In this document: positions 25,540-35,409 of the stretch, piece after piece
How the letters are laid out: every line of letters starts with the position of its first letter
How positions within the stretch are numbered: position 1 is the stretch's first letter
NCBI GenBank assembly: GCA_020627885.1
Contig: JAHDGB010000008.1
Location: 1-35,493, forward strand
Direction of reading: 5' to 3'
DNA length: 35,493 nt
Source of the DNA: Flavobacteriaceae bacterium
Lineage (GTDB): Bacteria; Bacteroidota; Bacteroidia; Flavobacteriales; Flavobacteriaceae
Position numbers and translations under genes: made by a program
The notes under the pieces: model-generated
The model's database searches: none
Told to the model about the DNA's origin: nothing
The model's input: the letters and a program-made list of their open reading frames with translations, nothing else

Positions 25540-26871
25540 ATGAAACGATTAGTGATTCTTGGTGGGGGGGAAAGTGGAGTAGGCACTGCGCTTTTAGGAA
25601 AAGCGAAGGGCTATGATGTTTTTGTTTCGGATAAAGGGATTATAAAGGAGAAATATAGAAAAATTCTGAAGTATAATGAAATTGAGTGGGAACAGCAGCA
25701 ACATTCGGATAATAAAATTATTAATGCAGATGTTGTGATGAAAAGCCCTGGGATTCCAGATAAAGTTTTATTGATTCAAAAACTTATAGAAAAAGGAATA
25801 CCAGTGGTTTCTGAAATAGAGTTTGCGGCAAACTATACGGATGCGACAATAGTTGGGATTACAGGGAGTAATGGGAAAACAACAACAGCAAGTTTAACAT
25901 ACCATACATTAAAACAGGATTTAAATGTTGGGCTAGCAGGGAATATTGGCGATAGTTTTGCAAGGCAAATACTGGAACATAATTACTCTAATTATGTTTT
26001 AGAAATAAGTAGCTTTCAGTTAGACGGTATAATAGATTTTAAACCGCATATTGCAGTAATAACAAACATAACTCCAGATCATTTAGATCGTTATGAATAT
26101 AAATTTGAAAATTATATCGCATCAAAATTTAGAATAATAAAAAATCAAACAAAAGCCGATTATTTGATTTATGATGCGGATGATGAGATTATTACTACTT
26201 ATATAAGTAAACATAATATAGCATCAACATTATTGCCTTTTTCGTTAACAAAAGTGATTGAAACAGGCGCATATTTAGATAAAAATAGAATAAAATTAAC
26301 CATAGATAATAACCAAATAATTATGCCAACAACAAACTTGTCATTGCAAGGAAAACACAATATAAAAAATGCCATGGCTGCTTCTACAGTTGCTCATTTG
26401 CTTAAAATTAGAAAGCAAACCATTCGAGAGAGTTTAGAAAATTTTCAAGGAGTAGAGCATCGGTTAGAAAACATATTAAAAATTAATAAGGTACAGTATA
26501 TTAATGATTCTAAGGCCACAAACGTGAATGCAACATATTATGCATTAGAAAGTATGGATTGTCCAACGGTTTGGATTGTAGGAGGAACAGATAAAGGGAA
26601 TGATTATACCGAGTTATATCCATTTGTAAATGAAAAGATAAAAGCAATTATATGTTTAGGGGTAGATAATAAAAAATTATTTAAAAATTTTGAAAATATG
26701 GTTGAGGTTATTGTGGAAACACAATTTATGAGTGAGGCAGTTAAAATTGCGTATAAAATTGCAGAAGCAGGAGATAATGTTTTATTATCGCCAGCATGCG
26801 CAAGTTTTGATTTGTTCGAAAATTATGAAGATAGAGGAAGGCAGTTTAAAGATGCTGTCAGGAATTTATAA
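25540..26871 (+). CDS. murD: UDP-N-acetylmuramoylalanine--D-glutamate ligase
   Basis: MurD adds D-glutamate to UDP-MurNAc-L-Ala with ATP. I chose the ATG at 25540 (MKRLVILGGGESG), which puts the N-terminal nucleotide-fold strand at the first residue as in homologues and gives 443 residues. The ATG at 25513 would add nine charged residues. The ATP loop GSNGKTTT is at about 109-116, DHLDRY near 177 and HRLEN near 308 in the central domain, and LLSPACASFD near 415 in the C-terminal domain. The standard Mur ligase order of three domains is complete. Confidence 0.95.
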   Translation: MKRLVILGGGESGVGTALLGKAKGYDVFVSDKGIIKEKYRKILKYNEIEWEQQQHSDNKIINADVVMKSPGIPDKVLLIQKLIEKGIPVVSEIEFAANYTDATIVGITGSNGKTTTASLTYHTLKQDLNVGLAGNIGDSFARQILEHNYSNYVLEISSFQLDGIIDFKPHIAVITNITPDHLDRYEYKFENYIASKFRIIKNQTKADYLIYDADDEIITTYISKHNIASTLLPFSLTKVIETGAYLDKNRIKLTIDNNQIIMPTTNLSLQGKHNIKNAMAASTVAHLLKIRKQTIRESLENFQGVEHRLENILKINKVQYINDSKATNVNATYYALESMDCPTVWIVGGTDKGNDYTELYPFVNEKIKAIICLGVDNKKLFKNFENMVEVIVETQFMSEAVKIAYKIAEAGDNVLLSPACASFDLFENYEDRGRQFKDAVRNL

Positions 26872-26916
26872 ATACTTTTTCGATATGAGAAAAAGATTTA
26901 AGAATATATAAAACAA

Positions 26917-28110
26917 GTGAATTTATTATTTAAAAATATAAAAGGAGATCGGTTAATATGGGCAATATCTGCCCTATTAGCAATTTTTTCGTTTCTCCCA
27001 GTGTACAGCGCAGCAAGTAATTTGGCATACATTGGGGGGGCAGGAAATACCTTCGCTTATTTTGTAAAGCATTTCATGCACTTGTTTTTGGGTTTTACAA
27101 TAATGTATGGTGTTCATAAAATACCGTATCGTTATTTTCGTGGCTTGTCTATTGTTATGATGCCTTTAATATTTGTATTGTTAATTGTAACAATGCTGCA
27201 AGGAACAACTATAGAGGGGGCAAATGCAAGTCGTTGGATCCGTATTCCTATTGTGGGGATGTCTTTTCAAACATCAACATTAGCAGCAGTGGTTTTATTA
27301 GTTTATGTTGCAAGATATATGTCTAAAGTAAAAGATAGTAAGATCGGTTTTAAAGCATCGTTTTTGCCTTTGTGGATTCCTGTTTTTTTAATTTTAGGGC
27401 TAATACTCCCTTCAAATTTTTCGACTACAGCAATTCTTTTTGTAATGGTGGTTATTTTGGTTTTTTTAGGCGGATACCCTATTCGATACTTAGCAGTAAT
27501 TATTGGTTCTGGGATGGCTGGTTTAGTGCTATTCGTTTTAGTAGCTAAAGCCTTTCCTGATGTTATGCCAAATAGAGTAGATACATGGATGAGTAGAATA
27601 GAAAGTTTCTCTAATGGAGAGGATTCGGAATCTGATTATCAAATAGAAAAAGCGAAAATAGCTATAGCATCGGGCGAAATATGGGGGTTAGGGCCGGGGA
27701 AGAGTACTCAGAAAAACTTTTTACCGCAATCATCATCAGATTTTATATTTGCTATTATTATTGAGGAGTATGGTATAATAGGTGGAGGTTTTTTAATATT
27801 ATTATATATGTGGTTGCTTTTTAGGATTGTTATTGTTGCTCAAAAAGCCGATACTATTTTTGGAAAACTCTTAGTGTTGGGAGTAGGTTTACCTATAGTA
27901 TTTCAGGCATTAATAAATATGGCGGTAGCCGTAGAGTTGTTTCCTGTAACAGGGCAAACATTGCCGCTAATAAGTAGTGGAGGAACTTCCATTTGGATGA
28001 CTTGTTTGGCAATAGGGATTGTGCTTAGTGTAAGTTCAAAAAGAGAGGAAATAAAAGAACGGGAAACCATAAACGATAATCCATTAGAAATTTTATCTGA
28101 AGCAATATAA
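26917..28110 (+). CDS. ftsW: Septal peptidoglycan polymerase FtsW (SEDS family)
   Basis: FtsW polymerises lipid II into glycan strands at the septum together with FtsI. The 397-residue protein has about ten membrane helices and recognisable SEDS blocks: SFLPVYSAAS at the end of helix 1, WGLGPGKSTQKNFLPQSSSDFIFA near 255-275 and LISSGGTSIW near 350. The long periplasmic loop around residues 220-255 carries an acidic, Ser-rich stretch. The start codon is GTG at 26917; MNLLF is the expected N-terminus. Its place between murD and murG is that of typical dcw clusters and favours FtsW over RodA. Confidence 0.94.
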   Translation: MNLLFKNIKGDRLIWAISALLAIFSFLPVYSAASNLAYIGGAGNTFAYFVKHFMHLFLGFTIMYGVHKIPYRYFRGLSIVMMPLIFVLLIVTMLQGTTIEGANASRWIRIPIVGMSFQTSTLAAVVLLVYVARYMSKVKDSKIGFKASFLPLWIPVFLILGLILPSNFSTTAILFVMVVILVFLGGYPIRYLAVIIGSGMAGLVLFVLVAKAFPDVMPNRVDTWMSRIESFSNGEDSESDYQIEKAKIAIASGEIWGLGPGKSTQKNFLPQSSSDFIFAIIIEEYGIIGGGFLILLYMWLLFRIVIVAQKADTIFGKLLVLGVGLPIVFQALINMAVAVELFPVTGQTLPLISSGGTSIWMTCLAIGIVLSVSSKREEIKERETINDNPLEILSEAI

Positions 28111-28141
28111 TTTATAAAATATATGTTATCATAAATCGTAA

Positions 28142-29248
28142 ATGGAAAAACAAAAAAAAGCATATAAAATCATATTATCTGGTGGAGGTACTGGAGGACA
28201 TATTTATCCAGCAATAGCAATTGCTAATGAGTTAAAATTGCGATTTCCTGATGCTCAATTTTTATTTGTTGGAGCAAAAGACAGAATGGAAATGGAAAAA
28301 GTGCCGCAAGCTGGTTATGAAATTAAAGGATTGTGGATATCAGGTATTCAAAGAAGTTTATCTATAAGGAATCTTTTATTTCCGTTTAAATTGGTTAGTA
28401 GTTTGTGGAATGCAATGAGAATTGTAAGGAAATTTAAACCGAATGTGGTTATAGGTACAGGAGGATTTGCAAGTGGGCCATTATTACAAGCGGCAGTTTC
28501 TAAGGGTATTCCAAGCTTAATTCAAGAACAAAATTCTTATCCAGGTATAACTAATAAGCTTCTGTCAAAAAAAGTGGAGAAAATTTGTGTTGCTTATGAT
28601 GGTCTGGAACGATTTTTTCCGAAAAATAAAATTATAAAAACAGGTAACCCCGTTCGTTTAGGGTTGTTAAATAGTGAAGATAAAAAGGATCAAGCTAAAA
28701 AACATTTTAACCTTGTGGAAGGGAAGAAAGTATTGTTGGTAATAGGGGGTAGTTTAGGAGCAAAAGCAATTAATGAATTGTTAGAGCGAGAGCTAGATTA
28801 TCTTAATACAAATAACTTGCAAGTGGTTTGGCAATGTGGAAAGTTGTATTACGAAAAATATAAGATTTATGGTAATGATAAGTATGTGCAAGTACATGCT
28901 TTTCTAAATAATATGGATTTAGCATATGCAGCAGCCGATTTTATTATTTCAAGAGCTGGTGCTAGTTCTGTGTCTGAATTGTGTATTGTAGGGAAGCCAG
29001 TAATTTTTATTCCATCTCCATATGTTGCAGAGGATCATCAAACAAAAAATGCAAGAGCAATAGTGAATGAAGATGCTGCGATTTTAATTGCTCAAAACGA
29101 TTTAGAGGTAGATTTTAAAAGTAAGTTTACGCAATTAATAGTTGCCCCAGAAAAGCAAAAACAACTTAGTGAAAACATAAAAAAATTAGCGCTAGAAAAT
29201 GCTACAAAAGATATTGTGGATGAGATAGAAAAGCTTTTGAAACGTTAA
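28142..29248 (+). CDS. murG: UDP-GlcNAc:lipid I N-acetylglucosaminyltransferase MurG
   Basis: MurG converts lipid I to lipid II on the cytoplasmic face of the membrane. [11 protein letters not shown] at 14-24 is the acceptor-side glycine loop, GTGGFASGP near 99-107 is the second loop, and the C-terminal GT-B domain has VIGGSLGA near 200 and [12 protein letters not shown] near 263 for UDP-GlcNAc binding. The length of 368 residues is normal. It starts 31 bp after ftsW and ends 6 bp before murC. Confidence 0.96.
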   Translation: MEKQKKAYKIILSGGGTGGHIYPAIAIANELKLRFPDAQFLFVGAKDRMEMEKVPQAGYEIKGLWISGIQRSLSIRNLLFPFKLVSSLWNAMRIVRKFKPNVVIGTGGFASGPLLQAAVSKGIPSLIQEQNSYPGITNKLLSKKVEKICVAYDGLERFFPKNKIIKTGNPVRLGLLNSEDKKDQAKKHFNLVEGKKVLLVIGGSLGAKAINELLERELDYLNTNNLQVVWQCGKLYYEKYKIYGNDKYVQVHAFLNNMDLAYAAADFIISRAGASSVSELCIVGKPVIFIPSPYVAEDHQTKNARAIVNEDAAILIAQNDLEVDFKSKFTQLIVAPEKQKQLSENIKKLALENATKDIVDEIEKLLKR

Positions 29249-29254
29249 CAAGAA

Positions 29255-30595
29255 ATGAATTTATCTAATATACATACTGTTTATTTTATAGGTGTTGGAG
29301 GGATTGGCATGAGTGCTATTGCACGATACTTTAAGGCTAATCATAAAAATGTTTTAGGTTATGATAAGACACAAACAGAAATAACAAATGATTTAGTGAA
29401 TTTAGATATTAAAATCTATTTTAAGGACGATATTTCTCTGGTTAATAATAAATTTGATGTTAATAGTACTTTAGTAATTTATACTCCAGCAGTTCCTCGT
29501 ACTCATAAGCAATTAACCTATTTTATAGATAATGACTTTAAGGTTTTAAAGCGTTCAGAGATTTTAGGAATTATAACACAGAATACATATTGTTTAGCAG
29601 TAGCAGGGACGCATGGGAAAACAACAACAACTAGTATTTTGGGGCATTTGTTAAAAGAGTGTAATGTTGCAATGACTGCTTTTTTAGGAGGAATAAGTGA
29701 AAACTACAATTCGAATTTAATTTTAAACGGTTCTAAGGTTTCAGTTGTCGAGGCAGATGAATTTGATCGATCATTTTTAACACTATCTCCAGATTTGGCT
29801 TGCATAACTTCTATGGATGCAGATCATTTAGATATATACGGAGATGTTAGAGCTTTGCATCAATCTTTTGAAGATTTTAGTAAAAAAATAAAACCCAAAG
29901 GAAAGTTATTTGTTAAAAATGGGTTGCCAATAAAAGGCATAACATATGGTTTAGAAGATAATTCTGATTATTCTGCAGAAAATATAAAAATAAAAAATGG
30001 GACTTACTTTTTCGATGTAAAAACACCTAAAGGTCTTTTTCGAGGCTTTGAGTTTAGTCTTCCGGGAAGGCATAATTTGTCTAATGCACTAATAGCTATT
30101 GCAATGGCTATAGAGTTTGGTTGTTCTATAAATCAGTTGATTGTTGCGTTGTCTTCGTATAGGGGAGTGAAAAGGCGTTTTTCTTATCAAATTAAAAATG
30201 CGAATAGAGTATTAATCGATGATTATGCTCATCATCCAACAGAGATTAAAGCTGTATATAATGCAGTTAAAGAAATGTATCCTAATGATAAAGTGTTAGT
30301 GTTGTTTCAGCCGCATTTATTTTCAAGAACTAGAGATTTTATAGAAGGTTTTGCGTGCAGTTTGTCTCTTTTTGATCAGATAATGCTTTTAGATATATAT
30401 CCAGCTAGGGAAGCACCAATAGAAGGTGTAAATTCTCAGTGGTTGTTGGATAAGATAGAAAACAAAAATAAGGAGTTAATTAAAAAAAATGAGATCGTTA
30501 GTAAGTTGAAAAATAGTAATGCAAGAGTTGTTCTTGCTATTGGAGCAGGGGATATTGGTGAAGAGGTGTCTAAAATAAAGGAAGCATTGATGTAA
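29255..30595 (+). CDS. murC: UDP-N-acetylmuramate--L-alanine ligase
   Basis: MurC attaches L-alanine to UDP-MurNAc, the first stem-peptide step. The N-terminal Rossmann motif GVGGIGMSAIA is at 13-23, the ATP loop GTHGKTTT at 118-125, VVEADEFDRSFL near 163, and DDYAHHPTEIKA near 325. The 446-residue length fits the family. The gene ends with a one-base overlap with ftsQ (TAATG), so the two are probably translated in sequence. Confidence 0.96.
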   Translation: MNLSNIHTVYFIGVGGIGMSAIARYFKANHKNVLGYDKTQTEITNDLVNLDIKIYFKDDISLVNNKFDVNSTLVIYTPAVPRTHKQLTYFIDNDFKVLKRSEILGIITQNTYCLAVAGTHGKTTTTSILGHLLKECNVAMTAFLGGISENYNSNLILNGSKVSVVEADEFDRSFLTLSPDLACITSMDADHLDIYGDVRALHQSFEDFSKKIKPKGKLFVKNGLPIKGITYGLEDNSDYSAENIKIKNGTYFFDVKTPKGLFRGFEFSLPGRHNLSNALIAIAMAIEFGCSINQLIVALSSYRGVKRRFSYQIKNANRVLIDDYAHHPTEIKAVYNAVKEMYPNDKVLVLFQPHLFSRTRDFIEGFACSLSLFDQIMLLDIYPAREAPIEGVNSQWLLDKIENKNKELIKKNEIVSKLKNSNARVVLAIGAGDIGEEVSKIKEALM

Positions 30596-31314
30596 TGAAA
30601 ATAAATTGGAGCATATTAAAACTATTCATGCTGCTATTTGTAGTCATGTTTTTGTATGTGTTTGCAGCAGAGCGTAATGTTAAACGGAAAGTGGCGCCGC
30701 CCAATATTCAGTTTATAGGAGATAATACTCTTTTTATAACTCATGAAAATGTTAGTAAATTGTTAATACAAAATTATGGAGGCGCTTCAAATGTAACTAA
30801 AGAAGCTTTAGTTTTGAATGAATTGGAGGCTTCTCTAAATGCGAACCCGATGATTAAATCTGCCGAAGTTTTTTTAGGTGTAAATGGAGAATTTTCGGTA
30901 AAAATTAAACAAAAAAAACCTATTGCTCGCGTTATAGGAGAGGAGTCTTATTATATTGATAGTGAGGGTAGGTATATGCCGCTTTCTAATAATTTTTCAG
31001 AAAGAGTACCTATAGTAACAGGGGTTGTAAGTAAAAAGCATTTAGAGTTAGTTTTTAAAATAGCAGATGTCGTTGAGAACGAAGAATTTTTGAAAAAAAA
31101 TGTAGTTGGCATAGAACAAATGAAAAACAAAATGTTTCGTTTAAAATTAAGGCAGTGTAATTTTATAGTTCAGTTAGGGAGTCTTGATTATTTAGAGAAA
31201 AAAATAAACAATTTAAAGGTGTTTTATACTAAAGCCCTAAAGGATAAAACACTAAATAAGTACAGTATAGTGAATTTGCAATTTGAAAATCAAGTTGTAT
31301 GTACCAAAGTATAA
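30595..31314 (+). CDS. ftsQ: Cell division protein FtsQ/DivIB
   Basis: The 239-residue protein is a single-pass division protein that works with FtsL and FtsB in the periplasm. A short cytoplasmic N-terminus precedes one membrane helix (about 6-24). A POTRA-like region (about 37-105) contains the typical NPMIKSAEVFLG and KQKKPIARV strands, followed by a beta-rich FtsQ domain. Sequence conservation in FtsQ is low, so position between murC and ftsA supports the call. It overlaps murC by one base and is 3 bp before ftsA. Confidence 0.93.
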   Translation: MKINWSILKLFMLLFVVMFLYVFAAERNVKRKVAPPNIQFIGDNTLFITHENVSKLLIQNYGGASNVTKEALVLNELEASLNANPMIKSAEVFLGVNGEFSVKIKQKKPIARVIGEESYYIDSEGRYMPLSNNFSERVPIVTGVVSKKHLELVFKIADVVENEEFLKKNVVGIEQMKNKMFRLKLRQCNFIVQLGSLDYLEKKINNLKVFYTKALKDKTLNKYSIVNLQFENQVVCTKV

Positions 31315-31317
31315 GTT

Positions 31318-32664
31318 ATGGAGCATAATATTTCAGTAGGATTAGATATTGGAACCACAAAAATTGTGGCGATGATAGGACGTAAAAATGAATACGGTAA
31401 AGTTGAAATTCTTGGTATAGGCAAATCGAAGAGTTTAGGGGTGCATCGTGGTGTTGTAAATAATATTACACAAACTATACAATCTATACAACTCGCTATT
31501 CAAGAAGCAGAAACGGCTGCTTCAACTAAAATTAAAGAAGTTACAGTAGGAATTGCTGGCCAGCATATTAGAAGTTTACAACATAGTGATTATATCACCA
31601 GAGCAAACTCTGAAGTTGTAATAGACGAAGATGATATTGAACGATTGATAAATCAGGTTCATAAATTAGTAATGCTTCCTGGAGAAGAAATTATTCATGT
31701 TCTCCCTCAAGAATTTAAAATTGATGGGCAAGGGGAGATAAAAGAGCCTATAGGAATGTATGGAGGAAGATTAGAAGCTAATTTTCATGTTGTAGTAGGT
31801 CAAGTCTCATCAATCAGAAATATAGGAAGGTGTGTGAAAAGCGCAGGGCTAGGTCTTGAAGGAATAACTTTAGAGCCTTTGGCTTCAGCTAATGCGGTTT
31901 TAAGCCAAGAAGAAAAAGAAGCTGGTGTTGCTTTAATAGATATAGGTGGAGGGACTACAGATTTAGCAATATTTAGAGATGGTATTATTAGGCATACAGC
32001 AGTTATCCCTTTTGGAGGAAATGTTATTACTGAAGATATAAAAGAGGGCTGTTCTATAATCGAAAAGCAAGCTGAGTTATTAAAAATAAAATTTGGTTCT
32101 GCGTGGCCAGGAGAAAATAAAGATAACGAAATAGTGTCCATTCCTGGTTTAAGAGGTCGAGACCCTAAAGAGATAACCCTAAAAAACCTTTCTAAAATCA
32201 TACATGCTCGTGTTGTAGAAATAATTGAACAAGTCTATGTTGAGATAAAAAATTATGGACACGAAGAGCAAAAAAAGAAATTAATAGCAGGAATTGTTCT
32301 TACAGGGGGAGGAAGCCAATTAAAACACTTAAAACAATTGGTAGAGTATATAACAGGTATGGATACAAGAATAGGTTATCCTAACGAGCATTTAGCAGGA
32401 GAAAGTGATAATACTATTACAAGTCCGTTGTTTTCAACTGCGGTTGGTTTAGTTATGGATGGCTTATTACATCAAGAACGTAGAAAGGAAGAAGAGCCTG
32501 TGGAGGAAGAAGCCGTTTTATATGAAAACGAAACAATATCCCCTTCAGAGGCTGAGCTAGAAAATAGAGCAAATAAATTAAAGAGTAAACCTAAAAAAGA
32601 ACGCCGTTCATTTTTAGATACATTAACAGAAAGAGTAAAAGATTTTTTAGATAACGCAGAATAA
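31318..32664 (+). CDS. ftsA: Cell division protein FtsA
   Basis: FtsA is an actin-fold ATPase that tethers FtsZ filaments to the membrane and activates the divisome. Phosphate-binding loop 1 is GLDIGTTKIVAMIG (8-21), phosphate loop 2 is DIGGGTTDLAIF beginning at Asp208, and the adenosine motif is VLTGGGSQLKHL near 328. The SHS2 (1C) region lies at about 85-165. The C-terminus, after an acidic linker, ends in a basic amphipathic segment (RRSFLDTLTERVKDFL), the membrane-targeting helix. The 448-residue length is slightly above E. coli FtsA (420) because of the linker. Confidence 0.96.
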   Translation: MEHNISVGLDIGTTKIVAMIGRKNEYGKVEILGIGKSKSLGVHRGVVNNITQTIQSIQLAIQEAETAASTKIKEVTVGIAGQHIRSLQHSDYITRANSEVVIDEDDIERLINQVHKLVMLPGEEIIHVLPQEFKIDGQGEIKEPIGMYGGRLEANFHVVVGQVSSIRNIGRCVKSAGLGLEGITLEPLASANAVLSQEEKEAGVALIDIGGGTTDLAIFRDGIIRHTAVIPFGGNVITEDIKEGCSIIEKQAELLKIKFGSAWPGENKDNEIVSIPGLRGRDPKEITLKNLSKIIHARVVEIIEQVYVEIKNYGHEEQKKKLIAGIVLTGGGSQLKHLKQLVEYITGMDTRIGYPNEHLAGESDNTITSPLFSTAVGLVMDGLLHQERRKEEEPVEEEAVLYENETISPSEAELENRANKLKSKPKKERRSFLDTLTERVKDFLDNAE

Positions 32665-32786
32665 TCTGAAAAATAAATAATATAGATAAAGCTAATAAAA
32701 TAAGTTTTTCGTCATTAAGCTCAAGATAAAGAACCATTAGTTATTGAGGTGTTAGACGAAAAGTAAAAAAGAATAAAAAAGAATTT

Positions 32787-34787
32787 ATGAGCAACGACAA
32801 AGAATTCGAAAGCATAGCATTCGATCTTCCAAAAAACCAATCCAATGTGATAAAAGTTATTGGTGTAGGAGGAGGAGGTAGTAATGCCATTAATCACATG
32901 TTCCAGCAAGGCATTAAAGGTGTCGATTTTGTTATTTGTAATACAGATGCACAAGCATTACAAAATAGTGGTGTTCCTAATAAAATACAATTAGGGTTAA
33001 ATTTAACAGAAGGGCTTGGTGCAGGAGCAAATCCAGATGTAGGAGAACAATCGGCTGTTGAGAGTTTTGATGATATACAACGTATGCTCGAAGGTAATAC
33101 AAAAATGATTTTTATTACTGCAGGTATGGGAGGAGGAACCGGTACAGGAGCAGCTCCGATTATAGCAAAAATGGCAAAAGAGTTAGATATTCTTACAGTA
33201 GGAATTGTTACTATGCCATTTCAGTTTGAAGGAAAAATGCGTAACGCTCAAGCGCAAAAAGGAATAGAAAACTTAAGAAACCAAGTCGATTCATTAATTG
33301 TTATAAATAACAATAAATTACGAGAAGTATATGGAAACTTAGGATTTAAAGCTGGTTTTTCTAAAGCAGATGAGGTATTAGCTACAGCGGCTAGAGGCAT
33401 AGCAGAAGTTATTACACATCATTATACTCAAAATATTGATTTACGCGATGCTAAAACGGTATTAAGTAATAGCGGTACTGCAATTATGGGAAGCGCAATG
33501 GCCTCTGGGCAAAATAGAGCTCAAGAAGCAATATCTAAAGCATTAGATTCTCCATTGTTAAATGATAATAAAATTACAGGTGCAAAAAATGTATTATTGC
33601 TTATTGTCTCTGGGGTTCAAGAAATCACTATTGATGAAATAGGAGAAATAAACGATCATATACAAAGTGAAGCAGGTCATGGTGCTAATATTATAATGGG
33701 TGTTGGTGAAGATGAATCTTTACAAGAGTCTATAGCCGTTACTATTATTGCTACAGGGTTTGATATAGATCAGCAAGATGAAATTTCTAATACAGAAACA
33801 CGAAAAGTAATTCATTCTTTAGGAGACGAACAAATTTTAGAGAAAGAATTAGTGTCTAAAAAAGAAGAGCTTTTTGATAATATATCTAAAGTAGAAGTTA
33901 AAGAAAAGATAAAATCTGAGCCGCCTATAATACATACTTTAGATGTTAATGAAACAGATTCAGGGTTAAGTAAGTTTGAATTAGAACAAATTGAAAGACA
34001 GAGAACGCCAACTTTAGATGATTTAGGTTTAGTCTCACCACCAGATTTAGTAAAAAATATGAATGTTGTTTATGAGGAAGTTGTGGTCGATTTTAATGAT
34101 CAAGATGATTTTGTTATAACTGATTCTAAGCCAAAAAACAATCCTGTTTTTAAAGAGGATGAAGGAGAGGTAAAACAGCAAATCACACTTACCTTTGATA
34201 TGCCTTTAGCAGAAGCATCTACCGAAGAAGAACCAGTCGTTTTTGAGGAAACGAATACCGATGAAATTGCTAAAAATGTAAATGATTTTATCGTAAATGA
34301 TGCCGTTGAAATTATTTCAGTTACGGAGTCATCAGAAGAAGGAGAAATTCGTTATGCATTAGATGATTATATTGAAGTAGATTCGCAAATCAATGACGCC
34401 GAAAAAGTTATAGATGAAGAAATAAATTCAGATCTCGCTACAGAAATCATATTCGAGAAAAAAACTATAGATCAGGGAGTGGTAGAAAGCAATGTAAATG
34501 GAGCAGATGAAGATTTAGATCCTACAAATAGCTCGATTTCGGAAATACTTAAAGAGCGAGCAGATGAGAGAAGGCGAAAAATGAAAAACTTTAATTATAA
34601 ATTTAATAACTCTAAAATTGATGATATTGAAAAAATCCCTGCATATAAACGACAAGGGTTAGATATCGAAGATGCAAAATACTCTTCGTCAGAAGCGGCT
34701 ATTTCTAGAACGACTTTAGGAACAGATGATAATGATGAAATACAGATAAGAAATAATAACTCATTTTTACACGATAATGTTGATTAA
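32787..34787 (+). CDS. ftsZ: Cell division protein FtsZ with long C-terminal extension
   Basis: FtsZ is the tubulin-like GTPase that forms the division ring. The GTP signature GGGTGTG is at 115-121 and the synergy loop NIDLRDAKTVL near 219-229 keeps the two acidic residues needed for hydrolysis. At 666 residues it is far longer than E. coli FtsZ (383). The GTPase core ends near 330. An acidic low-complexity linker of about 280 residues follows, with repeated Glu/Asp runs. A likely FtsA/membrane-contact peptide IPAYKRQGLD is at 617-626, with 40 further residues after it. Long FtsZ tails are known from Bacteroidota. The 122-bp gap after ftsA could hold its own promoter, but I find no TAnnTTTG there. 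A terminator follows 17 bp after the stop. Confidence 0.96.
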   Translation: MSNDKEFESIAFDLPKNQSNVIKVIGVGGGGSNAINHMFQQGIKGVDFVICNTDAQALQNSGVPNKIQLGLNLTEGLGAGANPDVGEQSAVESFDDIQRMLEGNTKMIFITAGMGGGTGTGAAPIIAKMAKELDILTVGIVTMPFQFEGKMRNAQAQKGIENLRNQVDSLIVINNNKLREVYGNLGFKAGFSKADEVLATAARGIAEVITHHYTQNIDLRDAKTVLSNSGTAIMGSAMASGQNRAQEAISKALDSPLLNDNKITGAKNVLLLIVSGVQEITIDEIGEINDHIQSEAGHGANIIMGVGEDESLQESIAVTIIATGFDIDQQDEISNTETRKVIHSLGDEQILEKELVSKKEELFDNISKVEVKEKIKSEPPIIHTLDVNETDSGLSKFELEQIERQRTPTLDDLGLVSPPDLVKNMNVVYEEVVVDFNDQDDFVITDSKPKNNPVFKEDEGEVKQQITLTFDMPLAEASTEEEPVVFEETNTDEIAKNVNDFIVNDAVEIISVTESSEEGEIRYALDDYIEVDSQINDAEKVIDEEINSDLATEIIFEKKTIDQGVVESNVNGADEDLDPTNSSISEILKERADERRRKMKNFNYKFNNSKIDDIEKIPAYKRQGLDIEDAKYSSSEAAISRTTLGTDDNDEIQIRNNNSFLHDNVD

Positions 34788-34804
34788 GTTTAGTCTTTTT
34801 TGAT

Positions 34805-34850
34805 AGCCCAAAAAGTGAGTTATTTAACTATTTTTGGGCTTTCTATTTTT
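34805..34850 (+). terminator. Intrinsic terminator at the end of the dcw cluster
   Basis: AGCCCAAAAA (34805-34814) pairs with TTTTTGGGCT (34831-34840), and the loop holds a further AGTTA/TAACT pairing. TTCTATTTTT follows. The symmetric A and T flanks would allow function in both directions, but the only convergent need is on the plus strand. Confidence 0.8.
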
Positions 34851-34936
34851 ATATTACCAATATCTCAATTTGAGTTAAATCAGAATGAAATACTCTGAAT
34901 TTTATTTTTATCTTCGTAAATTAAAAACCACAAGAC

Positions 34937-35386
34937 ATGAGTTTACAACAAGATTTAATGGCTGCTTTAAAAACAGCAATGAAATCAAAAGATCAAACTG
35001 CTCTAACAGCATTGCGCGCAGTTAAATCTTCTATATTATTGGCAAAAACAGAAAGTGGAGCAGGAGAAGAGTTAACCGAAGAGCAGGAGTTAAAAATACT
35101 CCAAAAGCAAGTAAAGCAAAGAAAGGACAGTGCAGCTATATTTATTGAGCAAGGGAGAGAAGATTTAGCAACTCCTGAGTTAGAAGAAGCAAAGGTTATT
35201 TCACAATTTTTACCAGAAGCGATGAGTGAGGATGCAGTAGTAGCTGTTGTAGAAGAAGTGATTGGGCAGGTAAATGCTAATGGGATGAAAGATATGGGTA
35301 AGGTAATGGGTATAGTGAGTAAGCAATTAGCGGGAAAAGCCGATGGAAAAATGATTTCTACTATCGTAAAAGCTAAATTAGCTTAA
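34937..35386 (+). CDS. GatB/YqeY domain-containing protein
   Basis: The 149-residue protein is a stand-alone YqeY-type domain: an N-terminal helical part (about 1-90, with the TALRAVKSSILLAKTE block) and a C-terminal part resembling the tRNA-binding tail of the GatB amidotransferase subunit (DMGKVMGIVSKQLAGKADGK, about 118-137). The ancestral function is thought to involve tRNA or RNA contact, but the cellular role of YqeY proteins is not settled. It is separated from ftsZ by a terminator. tRNA-Arg lies 23 bp downstream, so the two could share a transcript. Confidence 0.93.
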   Translation: MSLQQDLMAALKTAMKSKDQTALTALRAVKSSILLAKTESGAGEELTEEQELKILQKQVKQRKDSAAIFIEQGREDLATPELEEAKVISQFLPEAMSEDAVVAVVEEVIGQVNANGMKDMGKVMGIVSKQLAGKADGKMISTIVKAKLA

Positions 35387-35409
35387 TTAATCTATAAAAT
35401 TATTAAAAT

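Noticed and set aside
32721-32765. Short gene-like frame upstream of ftsZ (reading EPLVIEVLDEK before a stop).
   Set aside because: It is only 14 codons between two stops and has no start codon. The spacer also shows no promoter consensus.
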